64,000 nt of DNA from Stenotrophomonas maltophilia (GCF_025642255.1 NZ_CP106759.1:647501-711500); one strand, 5' to 3'; counted from the stretch's first letter, positions 20,718-30,448 are shown. The notes: generated from the letters alone by a model not told the origin. Numbers and translations: made by a program.

Positions 20718-21794
20718 ATGGATTCCTTGACCCAGATCGTTCTCGGCGGCGCCGTTGCCGCTGCCATCGCCCCGCCCGGACATCGCCGCGCGGCCCTGCT
20801 GGCCGGTGCTGCACTTGGCACCTTGCCGGATCTGGATGCCTTGTGGCTGGGCTTCACAGCCGAGGATCCCGTAGCGGTGATGGTCGACCACCGCAGCTTC
20901 AGCCATTCGCTGCTGGTGCTGCCCTGGGTGGCAGCGCTGATCTGGTGGCTGTTCAAGCGCTACGGCCGGGGGCGGGTGGCGCAGTCGCCGCTGCGCTGGT
21001 TCTGGGCCATCCAGCTGGCGCTGGTCACCCATCCACTGCTGGATGCGTTCACCGTCTACGGGACCCAGCTGTGGTGGCCACTGCGGCCACACCCGACCAT
21101 GGGCTCGAGTGTTTTCATCATCGACCCGGCGTACACGGTATGGCTGCTGCTGGGCTGCGTGGTGGCGTGGTTCGGGCGCGCGCGGCCCTGGGCCGGCAAG
21201 GTACTCGGGGTTGCCCTCGTGCTCAGCACCGGCTACCTGGGATGGGGCCTGCTGGCCAAGGCGCAGGTCGACCGTGCCGCCCAGCAGAGCCTTGCGGCCA
21301 TGGGGCTGGGCGATGCGCCACGATTCTCGGTGCCGATGCCGTTCAACACCCTGCTGTGGCGGGTGGTGGCGATGACCCCGAACGGTTACGTGGTCGGCGA
21401 TCGCTCGCTGGTGGCCGACCGCGGCCCGATGCAGTTCGAAGGCCACCCGTCCAATGTGCAGGCCCTGCGTGAAGCGCAGTCGATTCCGGCGGTTCAACGC
21501 CTGCAGTGGTTCAACCGTGGCTTCATGCGTGCGCAGATAGTGGACGGAATGCTGGTGCTGAGTGATCTGCGCATGGGCCTGGAGCCGGATTACACCTTCA
21601 ACTTCGCGGTAGCACGGCAGGTCGATGGGCGCTGGCAGGCGATCGTGCCCGAGCAGCGGCGCACGGATTACAGCAGCCCAGCGGCGCGCGCCGATGTCGG
21701 CGTCAGGCTGGCCGCGATGTGGCAGCGGATCTGGCATGCGCCGGCAGCGACGGGCGCCACCGGCGGGAGTGCCCCGGTGCACGCGGGCGATTGA
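20718..21794 (+). CDS. Metal-dependent hydrolase-like membrane protein (YdjM/DUF457 type)
   Basis: A 358-residue protein starting MDSLTQIVLGGAVAAAIAPP. The N-terminal half has the YdjM-like pattern TLPDLDAL, VDHRSFSHSLLVLPW and LVTHPLLDAFTVYGTQ, histidine/aspartate motifs set between membrane segments (about 5-190). The soluble C-terminal half (about 200-350) is periplasmic-like. The family is grouped with phospholipase C-like metal hydrolases, but no activity is known. It follows the LpxH-like gene by 64 bases and may share its transcript. Confidence 0.75.
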   Translation: MDSLTQIVLGGAVAAAIAPPGHRRAALLAGAALGTLPDLDALWLGFTAEDPVAVMVDHRSFSHSLLVLPWVAALIWWLFKRYGRGRVAQSPLRWFWAIQLALVTHPLLDAFTVYGTQLWWPLRPHPTMGSSVFIIDPAYTVWLLLGCVVAWFGRARPWAGKVLGVALVLSTGYLGWGLLAKAQVDRAAQQSLAAMGLGDAPRFSVPMPFNTLLWRVVAMTPNGYVVGDRSLVADRGPMQFEGHPSNVQALREAQSIPAVQRLQWFNRGFMRAQIVDGMLVLSDLRMGLEPDYTFNFAVARQVDGRWQAIVPEQRRTDYSSPAARADVGVRLAAMWQRIWHAPAATGATGGSAPVHAGD

Positions 21795-21821
21795 TCGGCA
21801 GGCGGGGATGCTGTGCCGGCG

Positions 21822-22826
21822 TCAGGCCGGCGGTGCTGTGCGGTTGAGCTGGATCGAGCGATGCAGGACCTGGCGCGGCGCATTGGCGATGTCGAAGCCG
21901 ACGAATGCCAGCAGGAACTGCAGACCTGAAATCAGCGAAACCATGACGATCATGAGCGTACCGACCGGCGTCGCAACCTCCGCCGATGCCGATGCGATCC
22001 AGTGGTACGCGCCGAACACGCCACCGAAGGCGAGCAGTCCCAGCCCGGCGATCAGCTCCAGCGAGGCGATGGTCAGGTCGCGCAGGAAATAGTTGTAGCC
22101 GACACGCTTGAGCGTGTTGCGCACGTGCTTGAAGGCGAACTCGCCCAGTACCCGGCTGATGCGCAGGTTGCTGGTCTCGTCGGCATAGCGCGCGTCCATC
22201 GCCACGTCCTGCACCACGGCACGCACCGTGTTGAGGCGGAACAGCATGTCGGTCTCGAAGAAGTAGCGGTCGCTGATCGCATCCAGGGGCAGGTGGCTGG
22301 CAACGCGGGCGTGGATGGCGGTGTAGCCGTTGGTCGGGTCGAACACCTGCCAGTAGCCGGAAGACGCCTTGCTCATGAACGACAGCGCGAGGTTGCCGAT
22401 CCGCCGCAGCAGCGGCATGCGACGGATGTGGCTGAGGTTCCAGAAGCGGTTGCCCTTGGTGTAGTCGGCGTTGCCCTCGGCGATGGGAGCGACGAAGTCC
22501 ATCAGCAGTGTGGGATCCATCTGGCCGTCGCCATCGACCTTCACCAGGATGTCCATGCCCTCGGCGATGGCCGCGCGGTAGCCGGTCTTGATCGCACCAC
22601 CGACGCCGCGGTTCTGCGCATGGAACAGCACCCTGACCCGGGGATCGCGCGTGCTGTCCTGGACCATCCGGCCGCTGCCATCCGGGCAGGCATCATCAAC
22701 GCAGTAGATGGCGGTGACCGCATCGTCGATCGCTGCGAGCACGCCGAGCACGTGGCGGGTCACCCGGTAGCAGGGAATGATGACGGCGATCTTCGGTGGC
22801 GTGGCCGGGCGCGCGTAGGCGTTCAT
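21822..22826 (-). CDS. Family 2 glycosyltransferase, GtrB/DPM1-like
   Basis: A 334-residue protein. Start at 22826 (MNAYARPATPPKIAVIIPCY) is eight bases after GAGGA; another ATG two codons upstream is too close to it. The GT-A domain has IAVIIPCYR, VDDACPDGSG, the metal-site VKVDGDGQMDP, GNRFWN and the ISDRYFFETDML block. Two C-terminal transmembrane segments (about 250-325) anchor it, as in polyprenyl-phosphate glycosyltransferases. Such enzymes load a sugar on undecaprenyl phosphate for transfer outside. It lies 11 bases after the large membrane protein gene, forming one operon. Confidence 0.88.
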   Translation of the reverse strand: MNAYARPATPPKIAVIIPCYRVTRHVLGVLAAIDDAVTAIYCVDDACPDGSGRMVQDSTRDPRVRVLFHAQNRGVGGAIKTGYRAAIAEGMDILVKVDGDGQMDPTLLMDFVAPIAEGNADYTKGNRFWNLSHIRRMPLLRRIGNLALSFMSKASSGYWQVFDPTNGYTAIHARVASHLPLDAISDRYFFETDMLFRLNTVRAVVQDVAMDARYADETSNLRISRVLGEFAFKHVRNTLKRVGYNYFLRDLTIASLELIAGLGLLAFGGVFGAYHWIASASAEVATPVGTLMIVMVSLISGLQFLLAFVGFDIANAPRQVLHRSIQLNRTAPPA

Positions 22827-22837
22827 CTGCATCGTCC

Positions 22838-24697
22838 TCAGGGCTGCGGCGGTGCCGGCGGCTGCGCGGGCGCGGCCAGCATCGCGGCTGCGGGCACTTC
22901 CACCAGGTCGGCGTACATCGAACGGGGTTCGGCGACGTCGCTGACCATCACATGGTGATAGCGGTTGAACGTGGTGTTGAAGCGGTCTTCGGGCATGTCC
23001 GGGAAGCGCGCGCGGAAGTACGCCAGCTGCGGGAAATACAGCGTGTGGTTGACTGCCGGGATACCGACGCCGGACAGCAGCGCACCGTAGCGCCCTTCGA
23101 CCACCAGCGCTCCGTCCGCAGCCTGCCGTGCACCGCGCGCCTGCATCGACGCCAGCACGGCGCTGCGGTCCATGTCGAAGATCGGCCGGGCCGACTGCAC
23201 CGGATTGAACAGCCCGTTGGTCAGCACGTTGCCGAGCGCGGCCACCGCCAGCACCAGCGCCACCGGATGCCCGGCGAACCGCGGGCGGCGCGCGGCGAAG
23301 GCCAGCACGCCCACGCACAGCAGTGGCCATGCATCGGCCGTGGCATGCAGCCGGCTGAAACTGCCCTGGCCGAAGGCGAACTTCAGCAGGCATCCCGCCA
23401 GCAGCAGGGCCGCGAGCAGCAGCAGGCGGCCGCGTCCCAGGCGCACCCCGCCGCGCACCAGCACGATCGCGCAGCCGATGTTCAGCAGCAGGCCCAATGC
23501 CAGCAACGCACGGGTGGGCGGCACCATCGACAGTCCGGTCAGCTGGCCGATCCGCAGCGGCACCGGCAGGAAGATCCAGCAGGCGACCAGCGCGATGCCG
23601 GCGGCCAGCACCCCCAGCGACAGCCGGTGGCCGCGCGCCCAGCGCAGCACCTGCGTCCAGTCGGCGAGGACGGCGGTGAACAGCGGCAGCAGGCTGCTGA
23701 ACACTGCGATCTCGCAGGCGTTGGACGGCTCGAACGCAGGCAGCGGATAGAACCCGCGCGTCATCAGGTTGGGGAACCCGTGGGTGAGCAGCGCGACCGG
23801 GCTGACGCCGCCGCCGGCGCTCTCGCGCTGGCCGGGATAGACGGTGTTGCGGACGATCTCGATCGCTTCGTGGAAATAGCCCAGGAACGCCAGCAGCGCC
23901 AGGCCGCCGGCGACCGCCGCATCGAGCAGGCGTGCCACTGTCAACGCATCGCGGCGGAAGGCCAGCACCAGCACGCCCATGGCCAGCAGCGCTGAAATGA
24001 TGAAGGGCGGATAGGCCACGGCCAGCAGCCAGACCACAAGTGCGTAGGCGCTGGCGAGGATGCGCAGCCAGCGGTTGTCGATCCGCAGCCAGGCCACGGC
24101 TACCCACGGGGCCAGCGCGAACGCGCCCCAGTTGGTCGTCCACCACACCTGCACGTAGGGCGAGAAGTACAGGGTCAGCGCGACCAGCACGGCCGCCAGT
24201 GGCGGAACCCGCAGCTGGCGCAGGAACAGCGCCCAGCCGCACAGGAACGCCATCGCCATGAACATGAAGAAGAACGAGTAGGCGTTGGCCGGTGGCAGGA
24301 TGAAGAAGGCCCAGTGGTACGGCTTGAACAGCAGGCCCCAGTCCAGCAGCGGAAGCGCCTGGAACGAGCGCAGCGTCTCGTGGTACGGCGAAAACGCGTT
24401 GGTCGCGCCGAAGTCGTTGGCCACCGCGATCTGCACGTAAGGGGTGTAGACCATCCACTCGTCCATGCGGATGCCCCGCGCCTTGCCGAGCAGGGGCTCG
24501 ATCGGTGCCAGCCCCAGGTACTGGCTGGCCATCGCATACGACGAGGGCGTCAGTGCAAATGCGACATACAGCAGGCACAGCACCGCCACGATGCCCAGGC
24601 ACAGACGGGCCTGGCGGGAGTCGAGGCCATCCAGCAGGCCGCCTTCCCGGGCGGCGAGGGGCAGCGTGCTACCCGGAGTCGTTGCGCGTGCTGTCAT
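22838..24697 (-). CDS. Large polytopic membrane protein, probable glycan-modification transferase
   Basis: A 619-residue protein with about 12 hydrophobic segments spread through residues 30-500. It starts MTARATTPGSTLPLAAREGG behind a GGGA ribosome site. An early extracytoplasmic stretch carries GIRMDEWMVYTPYVQIAVAN and the C-terminal 120 residues are soluble. The architecture resembles GT-C transferases and the DUF7657-type proteins next to GtrB homologues in related genomes. Combined with the neighbouring polyprenol-glycosyltransferase, a role in adding a sugar to a surface polymer is likely. The RMDEW sequence is a candidate acidic catalytic site. Confidence 0.7.
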   Translation of the reverse strand: MTARATTPGSTLPLAAREGGLLDGLDSRQARLCLGIVAVLCLLYVAFALTPSSYAMASQYLGLAPIEPLLGKARGIRMDEWMVYTPYVQIAVANDFGATNAFSPYHETLRSFQALPLLDWGLLFKPYHWAFFILPPANAYSFFFMFMAMAFLCGWALFLRQLRVPPLAAVLVALTLYFSPYVQVWWTTNWGAFALAPWVAVAWLRIDNRWLRILASAYALVVWLLAVAYPPFIISALLAMGVLVLAFRRDALTVARLLDAAVAGGLALLAFLGYFHEAIEIVRNTVYPGQRESAGGGVSPVALLTHGFPNLMTRGFYPLPAFEPSNACEIAVFSSLLPLFTAVLADWTQVLRWARGHRLSLGVLAAGIALVACWIFLPVPLRIGQLTGLSMVPPTRALLALGLLLNIGCAIVLVRGGVRLGRGRLLLLAALLLAGCLLKFAFGQGSFSRLHATADAWPLLCVGVLAFAARRPRFAGHPVALVLAVAALGNVLTNGLFNPVQSARPIFDMDRSAVLASMQARGARQAADGALVVEGRYGALLSGVGIPAVNHTLYFPQLAYFRARFPDMPEDRFNTTFNRYHHVMVSDVAEPRSMYADLVEVPAAAMLAAPAQPPAPPQP

Positions 24698-24860
24698 CAG
24701 GAATCCCTTCAGGCGCGGAGCTCGGTGGTCCCGTTGCCGCGCACGCGGAAGGGGCCGGGTCCAGCGCGCGCCCGTCCTCGACGCCAGCCCGCGACGATTC
24801 TAGCGGGTTGCCAGCCATGCGGCGCGTGGCACCGCCGCAGCGCAGCGGTACAGGCGCCGG

Positions 24861-25688
24861 TCAATACACCGTCGCGCGGCCCTGCACGAACGAGAAGAAG
24901 AACACGGCATTGGGATCGTTCTGCACCAACCGGAACTCGCGACGCATGCCCTCCACCGTATCCTCGTCCACGGTGCCGGCCTGCAGCAGCTGCTCGGCGG
25001 CCGACAGCAGCAGCTGCTCCCAGAACGCGATCATCGTCTTGCGCCGCGCCGGCTCGCGGTTGTCCAGGTGGATCGTCTTGATCTCGGTATGCACATCGCG
25101 GAAACCACCGGCCAGCAGCAGGTTGCCGAGCTTGGCGCCGACGAAGGGATCGCCGCCGTGGTCGTACTGGAAATCATTGAATGCCATCCAGTAACGCCAG
25201 ATGTGCGGCGAATACGGATCGAGCAGGAACGATGCGTTCATCACTTCGGTGATGTAGACCGGCGATCCCGGTGCGAGTACGCGGCGCACCTCGCTGAGCA
25301 CGCGGGCCGGCGAAGGTACATGCTCCAGCACCCAGCACAGGAATGCCGAATCGAAGCTGCGTGCCTCGAACGGCAGCTCGCCTGCATCGGCCTGCTGCAG
25401 GGTGTAGCGATCGCTGCACCACGGCGTGCGCGCGAGGTTCTCGCGCGCGGTCGCCAGCTGCGTTTCGCTCAGGTCCACGCCGGTCACGTGCAGGTCCGGG
25501 AAGCGGCGCAGCAGGATCTCGGTCTGCGCGCCGACGCCGCTGCCGACTTCCAGCAGGCGTCGTGCGCTGCCGTAGTCGATCTGGCCGAAGATGCTCGATT
25601 CCAGCAGGCGGGCCTGGGTCATCAGGCGCTGCTGTTCGGTGCCGGAGAACCCGTGCAGGTAGGTGGGGGAGGAAATCGGCGGTGTCAT
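24861..25688 (-). CDS. Class I SAM-dependent methyltransferase
   Basis: A 275-residue protein starting MTPPISSPTYLHGFSGTEQQ. The Rossmann-type SAM site is LLEVGSGVGAQTEILLRRF, followed by VTGVDLSETQLATARENL, QQADAGELPF and FDSAFLCWVLEHVPSPARVL. The C-terminal third (YWMAFNDFQYDHGGDPFVGA onward) would give substrate selectivity. It lies upstream of the membrane protein and glycosyltransferase genes (163-base gap), suggesting it may methylate a sugar or lipid carrier in the same pathway, though a small molecule substrate is equally possible. Confidence 0.85.
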   Translation of the reverse strand: MTPPISSPTYLHGFSGTEQQRLMTQARLLESSIFGQIDYGSARRLLEVGSGVGAQTEILLRRFPDLHVTGVDLSETQLATARENLARTPWCSDRYTLQQADAGELPFEARSFDSAFLCWVLEHVPSPARVLSEVRRVLAPGSPVYITEVMNASFLLDPYSPHIWRYWMAFNDFQYDHGGDPFVGAKLGNLLLAGGFRDVHTEIKTIHLDNREPARRKTMIAFWEQLLLSAAEQLLQAGTVDEDTVEGMRREFRLVQNDPNAVFFFSFVQGRATVY

Positions 25689-25739
25689 GGTCGCGGGCTC
25701 GTGGTGCGTCGTGCAGGGTCGACTGCGGGGCGTGCGGGG

Positions 25740-26735
25740 TCAGGCAGCCGACGGCAGCGCCGGTTGCCCGGCGATCAGTCGGTCGAAGTACTCGGTGGTC
25801 AGCGTGATCTGGCTCTGCGGATCTTCGGCGCGGTTGACCACGGCGCGGAACGCCGCATTCTCGGGCCGGTCCTTGGCGTACCAGCCCAGGTGCTTGCGCG
25901 CGATGCGCACGCCCTGCGGCTCGCCATAGAAGGCATGCAGGGCGTGCAGGTGGCCAAGCAGGATATCGCGCACTTCGGCCAGTGACGGCGGGGCCAGTTC
26001 CTCGCCGGTGGCCAGGTAGTGCGCCACCTCGCGGAAGATCCACGGCCGGCCCTGCGCCGCGCGACCGATCATCACTGCGTCCACGCCGGTCTGCTGCAGG
26101 ACGAAGGCGGCCTTGCGCGGCGAATCGATGTCTCCATTGGCGATCACCGGAATGCGCAGCGCTGCCTTGATCTCGCCGATCGTGGCGTACTCGGCCTGGC
26201 CGGTGTAGTGCTGATCGCGGGTGCGGCCGTGCACGGCCAGGGCGGCGATGCCACTGTCCTCGGCGATGCGCGCGATCAGCGGCCCATTGCGGTGGTCGCA
26301 GTCCCAGCCGGTGCGGATCTTCAGCGTGACCGGCACATCGACCGCGTTGACCACGGCAGCAAGAATGCGCGCCACCAGCGATTCATCACGCATCAGCGCC
26401 GAACCGGCCCAGGCATTGCAGACCTTCTTGGCCGGGCAGCCCATGTTGATGTCGATGATCTGCGCACCATGGTCGACGTTGTAACGCGCCGCCTCGGCCA
26501 GCTGCTGCGGCTCGGTGCCGGCGATCTGCACGCTGATCGGTGCCGGTTCACCCTCATGGTCCATGCGGTGGATCGACTTGCGCGTGTTCCAGAAGCGCGG
26601 GTCGCTGATGGTCATCTCGGAGGCGGCCAGGCCCGCGCCCAGCCGTTTGCACAGCAGGCGGAACGGCTTGTCGGTGACGCCGGCCATGGGCGCCAGCACG
26701 ACGTTGGGAGCAATGGTGTAGGGGCCGATCTGCAT
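25740..26735 (-). CDS. dusB: tRNA-dihydrouridine synthase B
   Basis: A 331-residue FMN enzyme reducing uridine to dihydrouridine in tRNA. Motifs are LAPMAGVTDKPFRLLC, IIDINMGCPAKKV (with the catalytic cysteine), VTLKIRTGWDCDHRN, VHGRTRDQHYTGQAEY, PVIANGDI and MIGRAAQGRPWIFREV. The MGCPAKKV and AAQGRPWIF sequences place it with DusB rather than DusA or DusC. In many gammaproteobacteria dusB precedes fis; here it does not, and the gene stands on its own. Confidence 0.94.
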   Translation of the reverse strand: MQIGPYTIAPNVVLAPMAGVTDKPFRLLCKRLGAGLAASEMTISDPRFWNTRKSIHRMDHEGEPAPISVQIAGTEPQQLAEAARYNVDHGAQIIDINMGCPAKKVCNAWAGSALMRDESLVARILAAVVNAVDVPVTLKIRTGWDCDHRNGPLIARIAEDSGIAALAVHGRTRDQHYTGQAEYATIGEIKAALRIPVIANGDIDSPRKAAFVLQQTGVDAVMIGRAAQGRPWIFREVAHYLATGEELAPPSLAEVRDILLGHLHALHAFYGEPQGVRIARKHLGWYAKDRPENAAFRAVVNRAEDPQSQITLTTEYFDRLIAGQPALPSAA

Positions 26736-26920
26736 GCGCCCATTGTAGGCCGCAGGCGGTCACATGGCCGGGTCGGCGAGGCGCCGGTTCAGGCCGATCC
26801 GGACCGACCTCATGCCGTACGGGCATCAGCAGATGCTTGACGGTTGCTTCCGCCGCCCCCAGTGGCGGGTCATCGTGGGCGGCTGGGGCAGGGCTGCGTG
26901 CCCTGCATGGGCGCAGGCAG

Positions 26921-26951
26921 AAAAAGGCCCGGGCACCTGCGCGCCCGGGCC
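26921..26951 (-). terminator. Intrinsic terminator of the ribokinase transcript
   Basis: GGCCCGGGC and GCCCGGGCC form a 9-bp stem at 26926-26951; on the minus strand it is followed by five T residues. It lies 24 bases after the rbsK stop. The strongest classic terminator in the window. Confidence 0.85.
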
Positions 26952-26975
26952 GGTTCATGCAGCTGCGGCGTGGAC

Positions 26976-27941
26976 CTACCGGATTTCCACGTCGGCCGGG
27001 GTCAGCCGTGGCATCGCCGCTGCGGCGCCTTCCTTCTCGGTCGAGCGGCCCGCGAACTGGTTGGCGAAGCGCACATGGCGTGCGAACGGCGCCTCCGGCA
27101 GCTGGGCAAGGGAGGCGGCCAGCGCGCCGTTGAAGGCGTCGCCGGCACCGGTGGTATCGATCGCCTGCACCTGCTCGGCACCCACGCGGTAGTACGGCTG
27201 GGTGTCGCCGCGCAGGTTCTCATCGGCATGCGAAACGAACACGCCCACCGAGCCCAGGGTCACCACCACGGTACCGTTGCCGACCAGCTTGCGGCACAGC
27301 GCATGCAGGCTGGCACCATCCAGCGCGGCCACGTCGTTGGCATCCACGCGCTCGCCGACATGGCGGCCCAGCAGGGCGGCGAACTCGGTCTCGTTCGGGG
27401 TGATCACATCGGCCAGCTTGAGCAGGCCGATGGTCGAGGGGGCGTCGGCCGGTGCGGTGTTGAGCACGGTGGTGACACCGGCCTCGCGGGCGGCAGCCAG
27501 TGCCGCTTCGATGGTCTGCACCGGCGACTCCAGCTGCACCAGCACCACCCGGGCACCGGTCAGCAGCGCCTGTTGCTGCTGCAGGAAATCGGTGCTCAGG
27601 GCGGCATTGGCGCCCGGGCCAATCACGATGGTGTTGCGACCCCGTGCATCGACATAGATGCCGGCGGTGCCGGTCGGTTCGCTGCTGGCTTCGGCGATCA
27701 GCGCGAAACCGTCCTGGCCGGCGAGGTCGCGGGCGGTGGCACCGCCGGCGTCATCACCCAGGGCGCACACGAAGTGGGTGTCGGCGCCCGCGCGGCATGC
27801 GGCCACGGCCTGGTTGAAGCCCTTGCCACCGGGGCCGGTGCTGTAGCGGCCGGCAATGGTCGCGCCCGGTGCCGGCAGCGACTCGCACCGCCACACGTGA
27901 TCGACATTGAAGGAACCGACGACAACGACACTGCTGCTCAT
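26976..27941 (-). CDS. rbsK: Ribokinase (PfkB family)
   Basis: A 321-residue sugar kinase. Signatures are GSFNVDHVWRCESLP at the N-terminus, GPGGKGFNQAVAACRAG (sugar site), VITPNETEFAALLGR and the ATP/anion-hole DTTGAGDAFNGALAASL near residue 265. Ribokinase phosphorylates ribose at O5. It follows the NupC transporter gene by 25 bases, so the pair imports nucleosides and uses the released ribose; no nucleoside hydrolase is present nearby. Confidence 0.92.
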   Translation of the reverse strand: MSSSVVVVGSFNVDHVWRCESLPAPGATIAGRYSTGPGGKGFNQAVAACRAGADTHFVCALGDDAGGATARDLAGQDGFALIAEASSEPTGTAGIYVDARGRNTIVIGPGANAALSTDFLQQQQALLTGARVVLVQLESPVQTIEAALAAAREAGVTTVLNTAPADAPSTIGLLKLADVITPNETEFAALLGRHVGERVDANDVAALDGASLHALCRKLVGNGTVVVTLGSVGVFVSHADENLRGDTQPYYRVGAEQVQAIDTTGAGDAFNGALAASLAQLPEAPFARHVRFANQFAGRSTEKEGAAAAMPRLTPADVEIR

Positions 27942-27966
27942 AGGGAATCTTTTCTCGAACTAGGGT

Positions 27967-29265
27967 TCAACTGAAATGCGTCAGCACGCCGGCGATGGTC
28001 GCCGTCATGAAGGTGGCGATGGTACCGCCCAGTACCGCGCGCAGGCCGAACTTGGCCAGGTCGTGGCGACGTTCCGGGGCCAGGCCACCGATGCCGCCGA
28101 TCTGGATTGCGATCGAGCTGAAGTTGGCGAAGCCGCACAGCGCATAGGTGGCGATCAGGCGACCTTCATTGGACAGGGTCACGCCGGCGACCTGGCCGTT
28201 CACGATCTGCGACAGCTCGGTATAGGCGACGAATTCGTTGATCACGACCTTCTGTCCGATCAGCGACCCCACGGTGGTGGCGTCGGCCCACGGAGTGCCG
28301 ATCACCCAGGCGATCGGTGCCAGCAGGTAGCCGAAGATGGTCGACAGGTTGGTCGGCTTGCCGATCTGTGCGGCCAGGCCGGTCACTTCGCCGAGCCAGG
28401 TCAGCGGGGCGTTCAGCAGGGCGATCAGGGCGATGAAGGCCAGCAGCATCGCGCCGATGTTCAGCGCCAGCTTCAGGCCGTCGCCGGCGCCGGCCGCCGC
28501 CGCGTCGATGATGTTGCTGGAGGTCTTCTCCACTTCCATCTTCACCGTGCCGCGGGTCAGCGGGGTGCCGGTTTCCGGGATCAGCAGCTTGGCCACCACC
28601 AGCGTGGCCGGTGCGGCCATGATGCTGGCCGCCAGCAGATGCTTGGCGTAGAACGCCTGCTGGGTCGGGTCGCCCCCGCCGAGCATGCCCACGTAGGCCG
28701 CCAGCACGCCGCCAGCGATGTGGGCCATGCCACCGATCATCATGGTCAGCAGCTCGGACTGGGTCATCTTGGCGATGTACGGGCGCACGGTCAGCGGCGC
28801 CTCGGTCTGGCCGATGAAGACGCTGGCGCAGACGCTGGTGGTTTCGGCACCGGACACGCGCATCACCTTGGTGATCGCCCACGCCATCACCCGGACGATC
28901 GCCTGCATGACGTTCAGGTGGTACATCACGCCCATCAGCGCGGAGAAGAAGATGATGGTCGGCAGCACCTGGAAGGCGAAGATGAAGCCGTAGTTCTGGA
29001 CGTCCATCAGCGAGCCGAAGATGAACTTCGAGCCCTCGTTGACGAAGCTCAGGACCTTCACGAAGCCGTGGCCGAGCGCATCGAACACGTCGCGGCCGCC
29101 GGGGACCAGGATCACCAGCGCCGCAAAGGCGATCTGCAGGGTGATGCCGGTGGCGACGAGCTTCCAGTCCACCGCGCGCTTGTTGTTGGAAAACAACCAG
29201 GTGATGCCGATCAGCACCGCCAACCCGAACAGGCCGAAGCCGATCCTGCCCAAACCTTCGACCAT
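27967..29265 (-). CDS. Concentrative nucleoside transporter, NupC family
   Basis: A 432-residue inner-membrane protein starting MVEGLGRIGFGLFGLAVLIG. The CNT signatures are present: FVFGSLMD-like KFIFGSLMDVQNYG, VSGAETTSVCASVFIGQTEAPLTVRPY and NEFVAYTELSQIVNGQ, then YALCGFANFSSIAIQIGG. These include the nucleoside-binding glutamate and asparagine residues known from NupC. It couples import to an ion gradient. The gene heads an operon with ribokinase. Confidence 0.93.
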   Translation of the reverse strand: MVEGLGRIGFGLFGLAVLIGITWLFSNNKRAVDWKLVATGITLQIAFAALVILVPGGRDVFDALGHGFVKVLSFVNEGSKFIFGSLMDVQNYGFIFAFQVLPTIIFFSALMGVMYHLNVMQAIVRVMAWAITKVMRVSGAETTSVCASVFIGQTEAPLTVRPYIAKMTQSELLTMMIGGMAHIAGGVLAAYVGMLGGGDPTQQAFYAKHLLAASIMAAPATLVVAKLLIPETGTPLTRGTVKMEVEKTSSNIIDAAAAGAGDGLKLALNIGAMLLAFIALIALLNAPLTWLGEVTGLAAQIGKPTNLSTIFGYLLAPIAWVIGTPWADATTVGSLIGQKVVINEFVAYTELSQIVNGQVAGVTLSNEGRLIATYALCGFANFSSIAIQIGGIGGLAPERRHDLAKFGLRAVLGGTIATFMTATIAGVLTHFS

Positions 29266-29457
29266 GTGAGTGACTCCCCTGGGGCGTCGCGAAAAACGGG
29301 AAGCCTAGTGCAGGGCAGGGGCCGGGGCAAGGAAAAGCAGCGTGCGCGCGGCCATCGGCACCGATCGGGCCAGCAACGGCAAGGGGTTGCGGTCGGCACG
29401 ACGGGTAGAATGGGGCTCGATTCCGGCCCGGATGCGGGCCCGCAGCAGGAGATTCGC

Positions 29458-30429
29458 ATGCATTACCGCCGCCTGGGCTCCACCGGCCTGCCGATATCCG
29501 CCCTGTCCTTCGGCGCCTGGGTGACCTTCGGTGACCAGATTCCGCGCGACGAGGCCCGCAACCTGGTTGCCGCGGCCTGGGACCATGGCATCAACTTCTT
29601 CGACAATGCCGAGGGGTATGCCAATGGCCGCGCCGAGCAGGTGATGGGCGATGTGATCGCCGACCTGCGCCTGCCGCGCGATGGGTTCTGCGTGTCCAGC
29701 AAGGTGTTCTTCGGCAGTGCCAAGGATCCGCGACCGACCCAGCGCGGCCTGTCGCGCAAGCACGTCACCGATGCCTGCCATGCCGCGCTCAAGCGCCTGC
29801 GGGTGGACTATCTGGACCTTTATTACTGCCACCGCCCGGATCCCGACGCGCCGATCGCCGAGACCGTGCACGCGATGGATACCCTGATACGGCAGGGCAA
29901 GGTGCTCTACTGGGGCACGTCCGAGTGGTCGGCGGCACAGATCCAGCAGGCGCTGGACATTGCCGCGCGACACAACCTGCAGGGGCCATCGATGGAGCAG
30001 CCGCAGTACAACCTGCTGCACCGCGAGCGGGTGGAAACCGAGTACGCCCCGCTGTACGCGGGGGCCGGCCTGGGCACCACCATCTTCTCGCCGTTGGCGT
30101 CCGGCCTGCTCAGTGGCAAGTACGACCGTGGCATTCCGGCCGACGCCCGGCTGGGCCGCGAGGGCATGGAGTGGCTGCAGGATCTGGTTCTGGGCGCCGA
30201 TGCACAGGCGCGCCTGGCCCAGGTCCGTCATTTCAGCGCGGTGGCACGCGAGCTTGGCCACGCCCCGGCCAGCGTGGCCATCGCCTGGTGCCTGCGCAAT
30301 CCACAGGTGTCCAGCGTGATCCTGGGCGCCAGCCGGGTCGAGCAGCTGCTGCAGAACCTGCAGGCCCTGGAAGTGCTGGAGCAGATCGACGCCGCCGGCT
30401 GGGCCCGGATCGAAGCCGCCTTCGTCTGA
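29458..30429 (+). CDS. Aldo/keto reductase (voltage-gated K+ channel beta-subunit-like)
   Basis: A 323-residue NADPH-dependent oxidoreductase starting MHYRRLGSTGLPISALSFGA. It has the AKR tetrad pieces: FFDNAEGYANG (Asp, Tyr), KVFF (Lys) and YCHRPDPDAPI (His). GTSEWSAAQIQQAL, QPQYNLLHR and the C-terminal VILGASRVEQLLQNL bind NADPH. It is closest in pattern to the YghZ/Kv-beta group (AKR6/14). Substrate not evident. An AGCAGGAGA ribosome site precedes the ATG. Confidence 0.9.
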   Translation: MHYRRLGSTGLPISALSFGAWVTFGDQIPRDEARNLVAAAWDHGINFFDNAEGYANGRAEQVMGDVIADLRLPRDGFCVSSKVFFGSAKDPRPTQRGLSRKHVTDACHAALKRLRVDYLDLYYCHRPDPDAPIAETVHAMDTLIRQGKVLYWGTSEWSAAQIQQALDIAARHNLQGPSMEQPQYNLLHRERVETEYAPLYAGAGLGTTIFSPLASGLLSGKYDRGIPADARLGREGMEWLQDLVLGADAQARLAQVRHFSAVARELGHAPASVAIAWCLRNPQVSSVILGASRVEQLLQNLQALEVLEQIDAAGWARIEAAFV

Positions 30430-30448
30430 CCCGCAGCATTTTCCCGCC

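Noticed and set aside
25740..26735. Assignment as DusA
   Set aside because: The MGCPAKKV and GRAAQGRPWIF sequences match DusB.
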